Assembly: GCA_029245345.1 (NCBI GenBank)
Contig: JAQWPM010000021.1
Location: 310,001-374,000, forward strand
Direction of reading: 5' to 3'
Length of the DNA stretch: 64,000 nt
DNA from: Longimicrobiales bacterium
GTDB lineage: Bacteria; Gemmatimonadota; Gemmatimonadetes; Longimicrobiales; Gaopeijiaceae
Within the stretch, counting starts at the first letter, position 1, and each line of letters opens with the position of its first letter. Shown here one piece after another: positions 1 through 9,436 of the stretch. A model generated the notes under the pieces. That model ran no database searches. It was not told the origin of the DNA and saw nothing but the letters and a program-made list of their open reading frames with translations. A program made the translations under genes and the position numbers.

Positions 1-1
1 G

Positions 2-469
2 GAATTGAAGGCGAGGGTCCAGGAAGACTTGGCGAAGGACGCTGAACAGCAGGCCGAATCGGTCGTCCGAGGGCGACTTCTGGACATGGTGCTCGATGCC
101 AACCCGTTTGAGGTTCCGAAGTCGATGGTCGACCGGTACGCGGACGGAGTCATTGGCGAGCAACAGGAGATGGACGAGGAGCGTAAGGCGGAAGTGCGCG
201 AGTCCATTCGCCCTGAAGCGGAACGCGCTGTGAAGCGGATCCTCATCGTGGAAGAGGTGGCGACATCCCAAAGCCTCACGGCGACGGATGACGACATCGA
301 CGCCCGCGTGGAAGAAATCGCCGAGGCGAACAACAGCACCCCGGCGCAGGTATATGCAGGCCTTCAGAAGTCGGGCCGTCTCGAGATGCTCGAACGCGAG
401 CTCACCGAGACAAGAGTCTTCGATTATCTGAAAGAACAGTCCGAGATCACTGACGCGGTGGCCGAATAA
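2..469 (+). CDS. tig: Trigger factor, C-terminal part (gene cut by window start)
   Basis: This is the C-terminal ~155 residues of the ribosome-associated chaperone and peptidyl-prolyl isomerase trigger factor. The frame is already open at base 2, so the true start lies outside the window. The visible part is the all-helical C-terminal substrate-binding domain. It carries the typical R-x-L-L-D-M-V stretch followed by [10 protein letters not shown], and a highly charged helical tail. The ribosome-binding and PPIase domains are not visible. clpP follows after 20 bp, and tig-clpP-clpX is a widely conserved order linking nascent-chain folding with Clp proteolysis. Family assignment rests on this motif plus context. 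Confidence 0.85.
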   Translation, partial: ELKARVQEDLAKDAEQQAESVVRGRLLDMVLDANPFEVPKSMVDRYADGVIGEQQEMDEERKAEVRESIRPEAERAVKRILIVEEVATSQSLTATDDDIDARVEEIAEANNSTPAQVYAGLQKSGRLEMLERELTETRVFDYLKEQSEITDAVAE

Positions 470-489
470 GCCACGAGACCCGGAGCGAT

Positions 490-1119
490 ATGTCGATTTA
501 TCCACCTTATGTCATCGAGCGGACCAGCCGCGGCGAGCGTAGCTACGACATCTTCAGCCGGCTGCTCATGGACCGGATCGTCTTCCTAGGAAGCGGTATT
601 GATGACAACGTGGCGAACATCATCGTGGCTCAGCTCCTCTTCCTCGATGCTGAGGACCCGGAGCGCGACATCTTCATGTACATCAACTCGCCGGGTGGGA
701 GCGTGTACGCGGGGATGGCCATCTACGACACGATGCAGCACCTGCGTGCGCCGGTGTCGACGTTCTGCGTTGGCATGGCAGCGTCCATGGGCGCGATCCT
801 GCTCACCGCCGGAGTCGAAGGCAAACGCAGCGCGTTACCGAACTCGCGCATTATGATCCATCAGCCTTCGGGCGGATCGCACGGTACGGCTTCGGATATC
901 GAGATCGCAGCCAAAGAGATCGTGCACATCAGACACAGTCTCAACGGAATCCTCTCGAAGCATACGGGAAAGTCCGTTGAACAAGTCGCGGCCGACGTGG
1001 ACCGCGACCGTTTCATGAGCCCAGTCGAAGCCGTCGAGTACGGGCTCATCGATCAGGTCCTGGAAGGCCCGGTACAGCCCACAGAAGGGAAGCCGGCCGA
1101 CTCGGATAGCGCCGAATAG
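490..1119 (+). CDS. clpP: ATP-dependent Clp protease proteolytic subunit ClpP
   Basis: ClpP is the serine peptidase that forms the double-heptamer proteolytic chamber and works in the cytoplasm with ClpX. At 209 residues it has the usual length. The catalytic triad is readable: Ser99 in GMAASMGA, His124 in MIHQPSGG, and Asp173 in DVDRDRFMS. The oxyanion-region glycines (NSPGGSV, residues 66-72) are intact. The start ATG follows a GGAG-containing stretch (cccggagcg) just upstream. It lies between tig and clpX with short gaps, so the three genes are probably co-transcribed. Nothing suggests a second, inactive ClpP paralogue in this window. Confidence 0.97.
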   Translation: MSIYPPYVIERTSRGERSYDIFSRLLMDRIVFLGSGIDDNVANIIVAQLLFLDAEDPERDIFMYINSPGGSVYAGMAIYDTMQHLRAPVSTFCVGMAASMGAILLTAGVEGKRSALPNSRIMIHQPSGGSHGTASDIEIAAKEIVHIRHSLNGILSKHTGKSVEQVAADVDRDRFMSPVEAVEYGLIDQVLEGPVQPTEGKPADSDSAE

Positions 1120-1128
1120 CGAGGTCTT

Positions 1129-2364
1129 GTGATGACGAGCGATAAACACCTGCGTTGCAGCTTCTGCGGAAAGTCCAAGGAGAGCGTCAAGAAGTTCATC
1201 TCCGGACCGAACGTATACATCTGCAATGAATGCATCTCGCTCTGCAACGAGATCCTAGCGGAGGAAGAAGAGCGCGAGGCTCAAGGACAAACGACTCCAA
1301 GCCCCACGCCCGAAGAGATCAAGTCGGTTCTGGATCAGTATGTTATTGGTCAGGAGAACGCTAAGAAGGCACTCGCCGTGTCGGTGTACAATCACTACAA
1401 GCGAGTGAACAATCATGGCGTGTTGGACGAAGTCGAAATCGACAAAGCCAACATCCTGCTCATTGGGCCGACGGGTGTCGGAAAAACCCTGCTGGCACAG
1501 ACGCTTGCCCGCATGCTGCACGTGCCCTTCACCATCGCCGACGCGACGACGTTGACCGAAGCCGGCTACGTGGGCGAGGACGTCGAGAACATCCTCGTAC
1601 GACTCCTTCATGCTGCTGACTTCAACGTCGCCGAGTGTGAGCGGGGAATCGTGTACATCGATGAGATGGACAAGATCGCGCGTAAATCTGAGAACCCATC
1701 CATCACCCGTGACGTTTCTGGTGAGGGTGTCCAACAGGCCCTGCTAAAGATTTTGGAAGGCACGATCGCGAGCGTACCGCCCCAGGGCGGACGGAAGCAT
1801 CCGCAGCAGGAGTACATCCAGATAAACACCCGCAACATTCTGTTTATTTGCGGCGGTGCGTTTGACGGGCTCGAAAAGATCGTCGAGCAGCGCATTGGCA
1901 GTCGGCGTATTGGCTTTGCTGGTGAGGACATGGAGCGGAAGGAAGGCCCCCTTATGCAGTGGGTCGAGCCCGAAGACCTCCAGCGCTTCGGGATCATTCC
2001 AGAGCTCGTGGGGCGGCTCCCGGTCAGCGTAAACCTGGATGAGTTGGACGAGGAAGCGCTGACGCGAATCCTAGAGGAGCCCAAGAACGCCCTGGTGAAG
2101 CAGTACACCAAGATGTTCGAGCTGGAAGGCGTTGGTCTCACGTTCGATCGTGAGGCGATTGTCGCCATCGCCGAGAGGACGCTCGACCGAAAGACTGGTG
2201 CCCGCGGGCTTCGGTCCATCATCGAAGGCGTCATGCGTGAGGTGATGTTCGACATCCCCTCACGGTCCGATGTGCGCGAGGTGGTCGTAACAGCCGAGAG
2301 CATCAACGACGGGGTACCTCCTCTCTTGGTACTCCATCCTGCAGAACATAAGATGGAAGCCTGA
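1129..2364 (+). CDS. clpX: ATP-dependent Clp protease ATP-binding subunit ClpX
   Basis: ClpX is the hexameric AAA+ unfoldase that delivers substrates to ClpP. The N-terminal zinc-binding domain has Cys10, Cys13, Cys32 and Cys35. Walker A is GPTGVGKT (113-120) and Walker B is VYIDEM (175-180). Pore-loop 1 is GYVG (146-149), an RKH loop lies at 222-224, and the sensor-2 arginine is in GARGLR near residue 359. The IGF loop that docks onto ClpP is present at 261-263, so it should pair with the adjacent ClpP. Two starts compete: GTG at 1129 and ATG at 1132 directly after it. Length (410/411) is normal. Confidence 0.97.
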   Translation: MMTSDKHLRCSFCGKSKESVKKFISGPNVYICNECISLCNEILAEEEEREAQGQTTPSPTPEEIKSVLDQYVIGQENAKKALAVSVYNHYKRVNNHGVLDEVEIDKANILLIGPTGVGKTLLAQTLARMLHVPFTIADATTLTEAGYVGEDVENILVRLLHAADFNVAECERGIVYIDEMDKIARKSENPSITRDVSGEGVQQALLKILEGTIASVPPQGGRKHPQQEYIQINTRNILFICGGAFDGLEKIVEQRIGSRRIGFAGEDMERKEGPLMQWVEPEDLQRFGIIPELVGRLPVSVNLDELDEEALTRILEEPKNALVKQYTKMFELEGVGLTFDREAIVAIAERTLDRKTGARGLRSIIEGVMREVMFDIPSRSDVREVVVTAESINDGVPPLLVLHPAEHKMEA

Positions 2365-2380
2365 CCACCGAATCAAGACC

Positions 2381-2460
2381 TGAGGCCGCTCCTGGCCTCA
2401 CAGGTTGTCGCCTAGACGACAAAAAGCCTCCTGATACCAATCGCAGGGGGCTTCGTCTGT
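2381..2460 (+). terminator. Probable terminator region with three small hairpins after clpX
   Basis: Three stem-loops follow the clpX stop. They are a perfect 7-bp stem (2381-2387 with 2394-2400), a 6-bp stem (2405-2410 with 2417-2422), and a 10-bp stem with one G-T pair (2424-2433 with 2444-2453) whose downstream side is CGTCTGTT. No clean T-run follows, so efficiency is uncertain. The run of A before the last stem would give a T-tract on the opposite strand. The rest of the 190-bp gap to lon shows no gene and presumably carries the lon promoter. Confidence 0.5.
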
Positions 2461-2554
2461 TGCACTGACCACCAAACCCGTACGATATGCGCCGAAGACG
2501 CCCCTCCCAGCCAAAGAACAGCACAGCAATCATGGCACAAGCGCGGCTCTCCGA

Positions 2555-4966
2555 ATGGCGACGCTAGTTCGAGCGGAAGACCGAGTCGAGGTTCCTGGTC
2601 GCCTCCCCGTGATCGCGCTGCGGGACCTAGTGTTCTTCCCATACATCGTCTTGCCACTCCTGATTGGTCGCGAGAGGTCTGTCACTGCTCTTCAAGAGGC
2701 CCGTGACGAAGAGGGACTGGTGCTCTTGGTAGCCCAGAAGGACGCCTCGGTCGACGACCCTGGCAGCACCGATCTCCACCGGGTCGGTACCGTAGCTCGC
2801 GTCGTCCAAGTCTCACGTCTCCCAGACGGAACCTCGCGGGTGGTCCTCGAGGGCCTGGGGCGCGCCAAGATCAAGAGACTGGTCACCACCACCGCGGCCC
2901 TACGGGCGTCCGTTGAACTACTGACCGGCCGAGAGGTGGAGGACGAGGGCGCCGCGACAGATCAGGTTCTCTCGCTTACGAGAACGGTTGTGAGCCTGTA
3001 CGCGGAATACGCCCGGCTCCACGCACGAATCCCGGAAGAGCTACCTGGCATCCTGTCTGCAGAGGGCGACCGAGTCCGTTTTGCCCACCTTGTCGGTGGT
3101 CACCTGATCCTTCCTTCGATCGAGAAACAGGAACTCCTTGAGGCGACCGATCTGAATGACCAGCTGAATCTTCTCCGAGAACTGCTGGTTCGGGAACTGG
3201 AGATCCTAAGCATCGAAGCGAAGCTGGATCGCCAGATCCAGATCCAGCTGGGACGTGACCGGACACCCGCATTGGGGCAGGGCTTCAAGGCGTTTCAGCG
3301 TGAACCCGCAGAACAGGACAACGATGAGTGGCGGGAAGCCGAAGAGGCCGTCCGCGAGGCAGATCTGCCCCCCGATGCCCGTGAGCGGGCAGAAAAGGAG
3401 CTTGGCAGGCTCAAGAAGCTGAACCCGGTTGCGCCGGAAGCTGCGGTGATCCGAACACATCTCGATTGGATCGTGGCCCTGCCCTGGATGGCGCGTTCCG
3501 AAGACAATCTGTCCGTCGAACACGCATCGGACATACTCGACTCGGAGCATTTCGGACTGGGCGAAGTGAAGGAACGCATCCTAGATCACGTCGCCGTGCT
3601 TTCGCTCGTGAAGGAGATGCGAGGGCCGATCTTGTGCCTTGCGGGGCCTCCCGGCGTCGGAAAAACCTCTCTGGGCCGGAGCATCGGCAACGCACTCGGG
3701 CGCGAGTTCGTGCGGGTGTCGCTGGGCGGAGTTCGGGATGAAGCCGAGATTCGCGGTCACCGACGCACCTACGTAGGGGCCCTCCCTGGACGCATCATTC
3801 AAGGGATGCGTCGCTCGGGGACGAAGAACCCAGTCTTCCTTTTGGACGAAGTAGACAAGCTGGCCAGCGACTTCCACGGGGACCCTGGCGCGGCGCTCCT
3901 CGAGGTTCTCGATCCCGAGCAGAACAAAGCCTTCGCGGATCACTACTTAGAGCTGGAATACGACCTGTCTGACGTGTTGTTCATCGCGACGGCGAACACC
4001 CTCCAGGGTATTCCCGAGCCGCTTCGAGATCGCATGGAGATCATTCGACTCCCCGGGTACTTGGATACCGAAAAGTGTGAGATCGCCTCTCGCTTCCTCT
4101 GGCCGCGCCAGTCAGAGCGTCACGGGATTGCTGCCGGGCGGGTCGCCCTCGACAAACCGGCCATCCACCATGTCATCGCGCGGTATACCCGGGAAGCGGG
4201 AGTCCGTGAGCTCGACCGACGGCTTTCACGAGTCGCGCGGAAGCTTGCCCGTGGAGTGGCTGACGCTGAACTCATCCCGCCGCTCATCGGGGCGGCGGAC
4301 CTAAAGGGGCTCCTCGGGCCCCCACCCTACTCGCCTCCGGACCGAGACCAGGACAGCGACCGCATCGGGATCGCCAACGGCCTGGCTTGGACTGCGGCGG
4401 GCGGGGCTGTACTCGATGTCGAGGTCGCCGTGGTAGCGGGCGCTGGCGCTCTGAGACTTACAGGGACCCTAGGCGACGTAATGAAGGAGTCAGCACAGGC
4501 CGCAGTCACGTACGCAAGATCGAGATCCGAGTTGCTAGGCCTCGATCCACAGTTCCATGAGAAGATCGATGTGCACATCCACATCCCGGAGGGAGCTACC
4601 CCTAAGGACGGGCCGTCAGCTGGCATTACGATCGCGATGGCGCTGATCTCGGCTCTGATGGATATCCCCACGCGGGCGGATGTGGCCATGACGGGCGAAA
4701 TTACGCTTCGGGGCCGCGTCCTCGCCGTAGGGGGGGTCAAGGAAAAGGCGGTGGCAGCACTGCGGAGCGGCATGCGAAGAGTTGTGCTCCCAGAAGCGAA
4801 CGCGTCCGACCTCGAACTCCTTCCCGCCGAAGTGTTGGAGAGTGTCACTTTCGACCTTGTACGGACCATGGATGAAGTCATGGATGCGGTACTCCTTCAC
4901 CCGTCCGGACGCCGCCCTCAGGAGACGCCTGGCACTGGCTTGGAGATGCCGCTCCCGCACGGATGA
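2555..4966 (+). CDS. lon: ATP-dependent protease Lon (endopeptidase La)
   Basis: Lon is a homohexameric cytoplasmic AAA+ serine protease that removes damaged and regulatory proteins. The order is an N-terminal substrate-recognition domain (about 15-215), a helical linker, an AAA+ domain with Walker A GPPGVGKT (364-371) and Walker B FLLDEVD (428-434), and the C-terminal protease domain. The catalytic dyad is Ser688 in PKDGPSAG and Lys731 in GGVKEKAV, with the classical spacing of 43 residues. Length 803 matches bacterial LonA. The stop codon overlaps the start of ysxC by 4 bp, so the two are translationally coupled. The start ATG at 2555 fits the expected first beta-strand (LPVIALRDLVFFP). Confidence 0.96.
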   Translation: MATLVRAEDRVEVPGRLPVIALRDLVFFPYIVLPLLIGRERSVTALQEARDEEGLVLLVAQKDASVDDPGSTDLHRVGTVARVVQVSRLPDGTSRVVLEGLGRAKIKRLVTTTAALRASVELLTGREVEDEGAATDQVLSLTRTVVSLYAEYARLHARIPEELPGILSAEGDRVRFAHLVGGHLILPSIEKQELLEATDLNDQLNLLRELLVRELEILSIEAKLDRQIQIQLGRDRTPALGQGFKAFQREPAEQDNDEWREAEEAVREADLPPDARERAEKELGRLKKLNPVAPEAAVIRTHLDWIVALPWMARSEDNLSVEHASDILDSEHFGLGEVKERILDHVAVLSLVKEMRGPILCLAGPPGVGKTSLGRSIGNALGREFVRVSLGGVRDEAEIRGHRRTYVGALPGRIIQGMRRSGTKNPVFLLDEVDKLASDFHGDPGAALLEVLDPEQNKAFADHYLELEYDLSDVLFIATANTLQGIPEPLRDRMEIIRLPGYLDTEKCEIASRFLWPRQSERHGIAAGRVALDKPAIHHVIARYTREAGVRELDRRLSRVARKLARGVADAELIPPLIGAADLKGLLGPPPYSPPDRDQDSDRIGIANGLAWTAAGGAVLDVEVAVVAGAGALRLTGTLGDVMKESAQAAVTYARSRSELLGLDPQFHEKIDVHIHIPEGATPKDGPSAGITIAMALISALMDIPTRADVAMTGEITLRGRVLAVGGVKEKAVAALRSGMRRVVLPEANASDLELLPAEVLESVTFDLVRTMDEVMDAVLLHPSGRRPQETPGTGLEMPLPHG

Positions 4967-5586
4967 AAATCAAAACGGTTGAATACGCGGGCACGATTGC
5001 CCAACCCAACGGCCCAGCTCCGGGCACCCTTCCACAGATCGCCTTCTCTGGCCGGTCGAACGTGGGGAAGTCGTCGCTGATCAACACGTTGCTCCGGAGA
5101 ACGCGCAAGAAGATCGCGCGCGTCTCCGCGACCCCTGGAAAGACCCGCACAATCAACTTTTTCACGGTGAACGATCGGTTCTTTCTCGTCGATCTTCCGG
5201 GGTACGGTTACGCGAAGGTACCCGCCAAAATGCGCGATGAGTGGTCAACGCTCATCGAGTGGTACCTCGGGCAAAAGGACACCGTGAACGGCCTCGTGCA
5301 CCTCATGGACGCACGCCGTGACCCGACCCCGCACGACCATCAGATGATGTCATACCTGGCAGAGGTCGGGCTCCCGACCATTGTCGTGCTCACGAAGATG
5401 GACAAGCTGAAGTCGCTGGAGCAGGGCAAGGCGATAAAACGCACCTGTGACGCGTTCTCTCTGGAGGACGATCAACTTGTGCCGTTTTCGTCCAAGACGG
5501 GCGAGGGTCGAGAGACGCTCTTGGACGCCTTGGAGGCACTTCTTCTGCCCGAAGAAGAAGAAGAAGAAGAAGGAGAAGAAGAGTGA
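4963..5586 (+). CDS. engB: Ribosome biogenesis GTPase YsxC/EngB
   Basis: This essential small GTPase assists late assembly of the large ribosomal subunit. The G motifs are G1 GRSNVGKS (30-37), G2 TPGKT (57-61), G3 DLPG (77-80) and G4 TKMD (144-147). It starts inside the end of lon (ATGA overlap), as in the conserved lon-ysxC neighbourhood of other bacteria. The C-terminus is a run of glutamates with a single glycine, encoded by seven consecutive GAA codons at 5551-5571. That tail is not part of the GTPase fold and the codon tract could be slippage-prone. The next gene overlaps the stop by 4 bp. Confidence 0.95.
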   Translation: MKIKTVEYAGTIAQPNGPAPGTLPQIAFSGRSNVGKSSLINTLLRRTRKKIARVSATPGKTRTINFFTVNDRFFLVDLPGYGYAKVPAKMRDEWSTLIEWYLGQKDTVNGLVHLMDARRDPTPHDHQMMSYLAEVGLPTIVVLTKMDKLKSLEQGKAIKRTCDAFSLEDDQLVPFSSKTGEGRETLLDALEALLLPEEEEEEEGEEE

Positions 5587-6203
5587 CGACCAAAGGCACG
5601 ATGGTACGGCTCTGGGGCACAGGGTTGGCAGCGGCTGTCCTTGTGGCGGCCTGCAGCATCCCCCCCGAGATGATGGGAGAGCAGCTTGCGAGCCCGGCAG
5701 CCGTCCAAGAACTGCCTCCTCCGGGTTTCGGGACCCTCCGCCAGGAAGAGGTGTCGATCTCGCTGACCAGCGGAGACCTGCGCCTCATGGTCACCCCTCT
5801 CGCGGAGTCCGTGACGCTGGTCACGGCACCGGATACGTATCAACGGCTGTCTAGCCTCGCAGCTTCGTACGGCGCATCGGCGGGCACCCCCCACCTCTTC
5901 CTCGTCTCCTTCTTCTCGGAGTACCCCGACGCTCGTTTCGTGCCGGAGGAGGTCCAATTGTTGTCGAGGGGCGTGCGGGTCCGACCCGCAAACATCACTG
6001 CAATCACACCGACGTGGGGCGAACGCCGGGTCGGCCAACGCGAAACCGAAATGGCGATCTATTCGTTCGAGGGCACGGTGGATCTCGAATCCGAGATCAC
6101 GCTCGTGTACGGATTGGACCAAACTGCTGTGTGGAGTGTGATCCGCACCCGCATCCAAGCTGAGCGCACGCGTGCCCACGTACGGAGTCGAGGCAACTCG
6201 TAG
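5583..6203 (+). CDS. Putative lipoprotein of unknown function
   Basis: I do not recognise this 206-residue protein. It begins with a short basic region and a hydrophobic stretch ending in a lipobox-like VAAC, so Cys24 (counted from the GTG start at 5583) would be lipidated and the protein anchored in the envelope. The remainder looks like a soluble beta-rich domain with no motif I can name. The GTG start overlaps the engB stop by 4 bp and has an AGGAG ahead of it. An ATG at 5601 would also give a complete signal peptide. It closes the lon-engB operon and runs convergent with the next gene on the minus strand. Confidence 0.7.
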   Translation: MTTKGTMVRLWGTGLAAAVLVAACSIPPEMMGEQLASPAAVQELPPPGFGTLRQEEVSISLTSGDLRLMVTPLAESVTLVTAPDTYQRLSSLAASYGASAGTPHLFLVSFFSEYPDARFVPEEVQLLSRGVRVRPANITAITPTWGERRVGQRETEMAIYSFEGTVDLESEITLVYGLDQTAVWSVIRTRIQAERTRAHVRSRGNS

Positions 6204-6217
6204 TCACCGGAAGAGAC

Positions 6218-7822
6218 CTACTCCTCTTCCTCCTCGAGTTCATACTTGGAGATCTTGCGGTAGAGCGTCCGCTCACCGATCCCCAACAACTCAGCCGCCT
6301 TGCGACGGTTTCCGTTCACGGAAGCAAGCGCCGCTATAATGGCCTGCTTCTCCATCTCGTCCATCGTCATGCCCGGTCGGAAAATGACAACGTCATCGCG
6401 GTGCTCAATCGGATGGGCCTCCGCGAACACCGCTTCTTCGACCTCCTCTTCGGAGCGGAGAGAGAACGCCCCGATTTCGATCTCTCCCGACCTCGGTGCC
6501 TCCACCTCCATCCGACCCAGAACAGACTGACCCGGGAGGGATACCCCCTGACCTCGCCGATAGACATCGAACTCGTTTTTTAGGTCTTCCATGTCTACGC
6601 GGAGGTCGACGAGCGTGCGGAACACGAACTCGAGCTCCGGCCGCAAGTCGCTCCCCGAGCCAGCATTCCCACCGCCTCTGCTGGGGATCGGAACCGGGAA
6701 CAGCGAGGCGCCACGTCCTGCGCGCACGTCTTCGGGGATGTCCTCGGGCCGAATCATGCGGCCGGGAGACAACACAACCATCGACTCAACCAAGTTCCTC
6801 AACTCTCGCACGTTGCCCGGCCACGCATAGTTGACCAAGAGCTCCATCGCTTCCGCTGAGATGCCCGGGAAGTCGCGGTCATGCGTCGTCGATACCTCCT
6901 GGACAAACGCCCCCACCAAAAGAGCGACGTCATCTCTCCGGTCCCGCAAAGCAGGGAGATGGATACTCAGGACGTTGAGGCGGAAGTATAGGTCGCGCCT
7001 GAACTCACCGATCGCGACGAGCTGCCGTAAGTCCTGGTTCGTGGCCGCCACGATTCGGACGTCCACCTTGATGCTCTTCTCCCCACCCACGCGGTGGAAC
7101 TCACGCTGCTCGAGTACGCGCAGCAACTTGGTCTGCGTCGACAGGGGCATCTCTCCGATCTCGTCGAGAAAGATGGTCCCCCCGTGCGACAGTTCGAACA
7201 GTCCCTTACGTGCGTCGATGGCACCGGTAAACGCTCCCTTTTCATGCCCAAACAGCTCGGACTCGAGTAGGGTGTCGGACAGTGCCGCAACGTTCACAGC
7301 GATGAACGGCTTGTGCCGGCGCGAGGAGAGAGCGTGGATGCCACGGGCGACCAATTCCTTTCCGGTACCCGATTCACCGGTGACCAAGACCGTCGACATC
7401 ACCGGGGCGATTTGCACGACCCTCTCGAGCACCAGCCGCATTTCGTCGGTCTCACCGATGATGCCGGTCAGACGTTGGAGTCGCCCCATCTCGATGACCC
7501 GGCTTCCAACCAAGACGATGTCATCAACAGGAGTCCCTTTCCCGAAGACCTCATCAAAACCCGGTCGGAGAGCCGGCGAGAGCGACTGTTCAGAAGCGAT
7601 GGCGAACACGGGTACATGCAGCTGCTCCCTAGCCTGCCGGACCAATGGATCGCTGGCTTCCGCGCCTCCTGTGAGCACGAGAAGGACAGCTCCTTCATCT
7701 GGGGTCAGTTCTTCCTTGGGGGTGACCAGGTCCGTACTGTATCCAGCTTCTTTGAATCCCGCGCGCAACCGCCCAGCCATGGGTAGCTCGTGGGTGGAGA
7801 TGAGTACGCGGTCGTCCTTCAT
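6218..7822 (-). CDS. Sigma-54-dependent transcriptional activator with degenerate receiver-like N-terminus
   Basis: This is a bacterial enhancer-binding protein that remodels sigma-54 RNA polymerase. The AAA+ domain has Walker A GESGTGKE (149-156), the sigma-54 contact loop GAFTGA (196-201) and Walker [11 protein letters not shown] (214-223). A Fis-type helix-turn-helix lies at about 488-525. The N-terminal ~110 residues look receiver-like, but the expected phospho-Asp position reads LLVLTGG, so phosphorylation there is unlikely. Residues 370-485 form an unusual linker containing one predicted helix. The start ATG overlaps the mogA stop by 4 bp. The acidic C-terminal EEEE tail is odd but short. 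Its target promoter is not obvious nearby. Confidence 0.93.
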   Translation of the reverse strand: MKDDRVLISTHELPMAGRLRAGFKEAGYSTDLVTPKEELTPDEGAVLLVLTGGAEASDPLVRQAREQLHVPVFAIASEQSLSPALRPGFDEVFGKGTPVDDIVLVGSRVIEMGRLQRLTGIIGETDEMRLVLERVVQIAPVMSTVLVTGESGTGKELVARGIHALSSRRHKPFIAVNVAALSDTLLESELFGHEKGAFTGAIDARKGLFELSHGGTIFLDEIGEMPLSTQTKLLRVLEQREFHRVGGEKSIKVDVRIVAATNQDLRQLVAIGEFRRDLYFRLNVLSIHLPALRDRRDDVALLVGAFVQEVSTTHDRDFPGISAEAMELLVNYAWPGNVRELRNLVESMVVLSPGRMIRPEDIPEDVRAGRGASLFPVPIPSRGGGNAGSGSDLRPELEFVFRTLVDLRVDMEDLKNEFDVYRRGQGVSLPGQSVLGRMEVEAPRSGEIEIGAFSLRSEEEVEEAVFAEAHPIEHRDDVVIFRPGMTMDEMEKQAIIAALASVNGNRRKAAELLGIGERTLYRKISKYELEEEEE

Positions 7823-8310
7823 GCGTCACCTCCGTGCCCCGTGGCCTCGCCCGTGATGAGCTCAACCGCATGGTCGATGATCCCATCGAGCACTCCCAAC
7901 CCGTCTCTCACTCCGGCCTCACTGCCCGGGAGGTTCACGATCAACGTGGAGCCACGTGTCCCGACCAACCCCCTCGACAATGACGCGAACGGTGTGTTCC
8001 TGGATCCGACCCGCCGGATCTCTTCTGCGACTCCGGGTGCCTCTCGTTCGAGCACCGCCCGCGTGGCTTCCGGGGTCACGTCCCGCACGGTCAGGCCTGT
8101 ACCTCCCGTCGTCAGAACGACATCCATCGTTCCGCCGTCGGACCACGCGGACAACACCCGTGCGATTTCGACCCGATCGTCAGGCACCACCGAATGCGTG
8201 ACACATTCGGCCCCCCTTGCATCAGACCAACTCCGAATCAGAGCGCCGCTGGTGTCCTCGCGCTCACCGCGCGTGCAGCTATCACTCACAGTGAGGATCC
8301 CGATTCGCAT
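7819..8310 (-). CDS. mogA: MogA/MoaB-family molybdenum cofactor biosynthesis protein
   Basis: MogA/MoaB proteins adenylylate molybdopterin during molybdenum cofactor synthesis. At 163 residues the length fits the family. The opening [20 protein letters not shown] is typical, and [17 protein letters not shown] is the substrate-binding signature. I start the gene at 8310 because the family's first beta-strand begins there. A longer open frame runs upstream to 8553 but lies inside gcvT and encodes nothing family-like. The stop overlaps the start of the sigma-54 activator gene. No other moa/moe genes are in the window, so the pathway role comes from the family and not from context. Confidence 0.88.
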   Translation of the reverse strand: MRIGILTVSDSCTRGEREDTSGALIRSWSDARGAECVTHSVVPDDRVEIARVLSAWSDGGTMDVVLTTGGTGLTVRDVTPEATRAVLEREAPGVAEEIRRVGSRNTPFASLSRGLVGTRGSTLIVNLPGSEAGVRDGLGVLDGIIDHAVELITGEATGHGGDA

Positions 8311-8323
8311 GGAGTTCTCGACG

Positions 8324-9436
8324 CTACGAGCGTCGGATAGACCCCTTGGTGTAAAACGGCGGGCGCTGCACGACCACATCCATCGGCTTGCCGCGAACGT
8401 CGATCTGGAGTCGCGTGTCGGCCTTTGACAGGTCGGCCCGGACGTATCCCATCGCCACTCCGAATCCGAGCGACGGACTGACCGTCCCACTGGTGAGTTG
8501 CCCCACCACCTCACCGTCCGACAGGACCTCGTAGCCGGGTCGGGGAAAGCCACGGCCCTCGAGCCGCAGCCCCACCAGCCGGCGACCTACACCCGCTTCT
8601 TTTTGAGCAGCCAGGGCTTCCCTACCGATGAAGTCACCCTTGTCGAGCTTGGTCACCCAACCCAGGCCGGACTCCAACGTGGTGTGCTCCTCGTCGAGGT
8701 CGTTGCCATAGAGCGCATAACCCACCTCGAGGCGAAGGGAATCACGAGCACCCAGTCCAGCTGGAATGAGACCCGCACCTTCACCCTTGGCGAGAAGCAC
8801 GTCCCACAGAGCTGCAGCATGCTCCGCACTCACATAGAGTTCGAAACCGTCTTCGCCCGTGTAGCCGGTGCCCGAAATCACGGCAGGCACGCCGGCGACC
8901 TCTCCTTCGACGAAGCGATAGTACTTCACTTCGTCGACATCGATGTTCGCTAGAGGCCTCAGGATCTCGCGCGCGGCGGGTCCCTGAAGAGCCAATAGCC
9001 CTGTGGCATCCGAAACATCTTCCACGTCGACCTCGAAATCGGCAGCATGCTTCAGGACCCAGGCGAGATCCTTCTCCATGTTCGAAGCATTAACCACGAG
9101 CATATACCGATCCGTAAATCGATAGATGATCAGGTCGTCAATAACGCAGCCCGTCTCTAAACACATCGCCGAGTACTGAGCCTGCCCGACTTCGATCTTC
9201 GAGGCGTCATTCACCGAAATACGCTGAATCAGATCGAGCGCTCCAGGCCCCCGGACCATGAACTCTCCCATGTGCGAGACATCGAAAAGTCCAGCGGTCT
9301 CTCGAACGGCCCTGTGCTCAGCCGTGATGCCGGTGCGGTACTGAACGGGCATTTCAAAGCCCGCGAACGGGACGATCTTACCACCGGCAGCAACGTGGCG
9401 GTCATGCAGGGGTGTGCGCTTCAAAGTGTCGGTCAT
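8324..9436 (-). CDS. gcvT: Aminomethyltransferase, glycine cleavage system T protein
   Basis: GcvT transfers the aminomethyl carbon from the lipoyl H protein to tetrahydrofolate, releasing ammonia. The 370-residue length is standard. Typical segments include [11 protein letters not shown] near the N-terminus, [13 protein letters not shown], and the conserved [20 protein letters not shown] region. The beta-barrel C-terminal domain ends normally. The start overlaps the argF stop by 4 bp, although the two pathways are unrelated. The partner genes gcvH and gcvP are not in this window. Folate-dependent YgfZ-type paralogues are shorter and lack the GEDGFE motif, so gcvT is preferred. Confidence 0.93.
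   Translation of the reverse strand: MTDTLKRTPLHDRHVAAGGKIVPFAGFEMPVQYRTGITAEHRAVRETAGLFDVSHMGEFMVRGPGALDLIQRISVNDASKIEVGQAQYSAMCLETGCVIDDLIIYRFTDRYMLVVNASNMEKDLAWVLKHAADFEVDVEDVSDATGLLALQGPAAREILRPLANIDVDEVKYYRFVEGEVAGVPAVISGTGYTGEDGFELYVSAEHAAALWDVLLAKGEGAGLIPAGLGARDSLRLEVGYALYGNDLDEEHTTLESGLGWVTKLDKGDFIGREALAAQKEAGVGRRLVGLRLEGRGFPRPGYEVLSDGEVVGQLTSGTVSPSLGFGVAMGYVRADLSKADTRLQIDVRGKPMDVVVQRPPFYTKGSIRRS

Noticed and set aside
6831-7856. Long open frame on the plus strand opposite the sigma-54 activator
   Set aside because: It lies antisense to a protein with complete AAA+ and HTH motifs. Its own translation is Ser/Arg/Thr-rich with no domain signature, as expected for a shadow frame in GC-rich DNA.
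8311-8553. Upstream extension of the mogA frame
   Set aside because: The added 81 residues are Arg/Ser/Trp-rich, lie within gcvT in another frame, and precede the natural family start at 8310.
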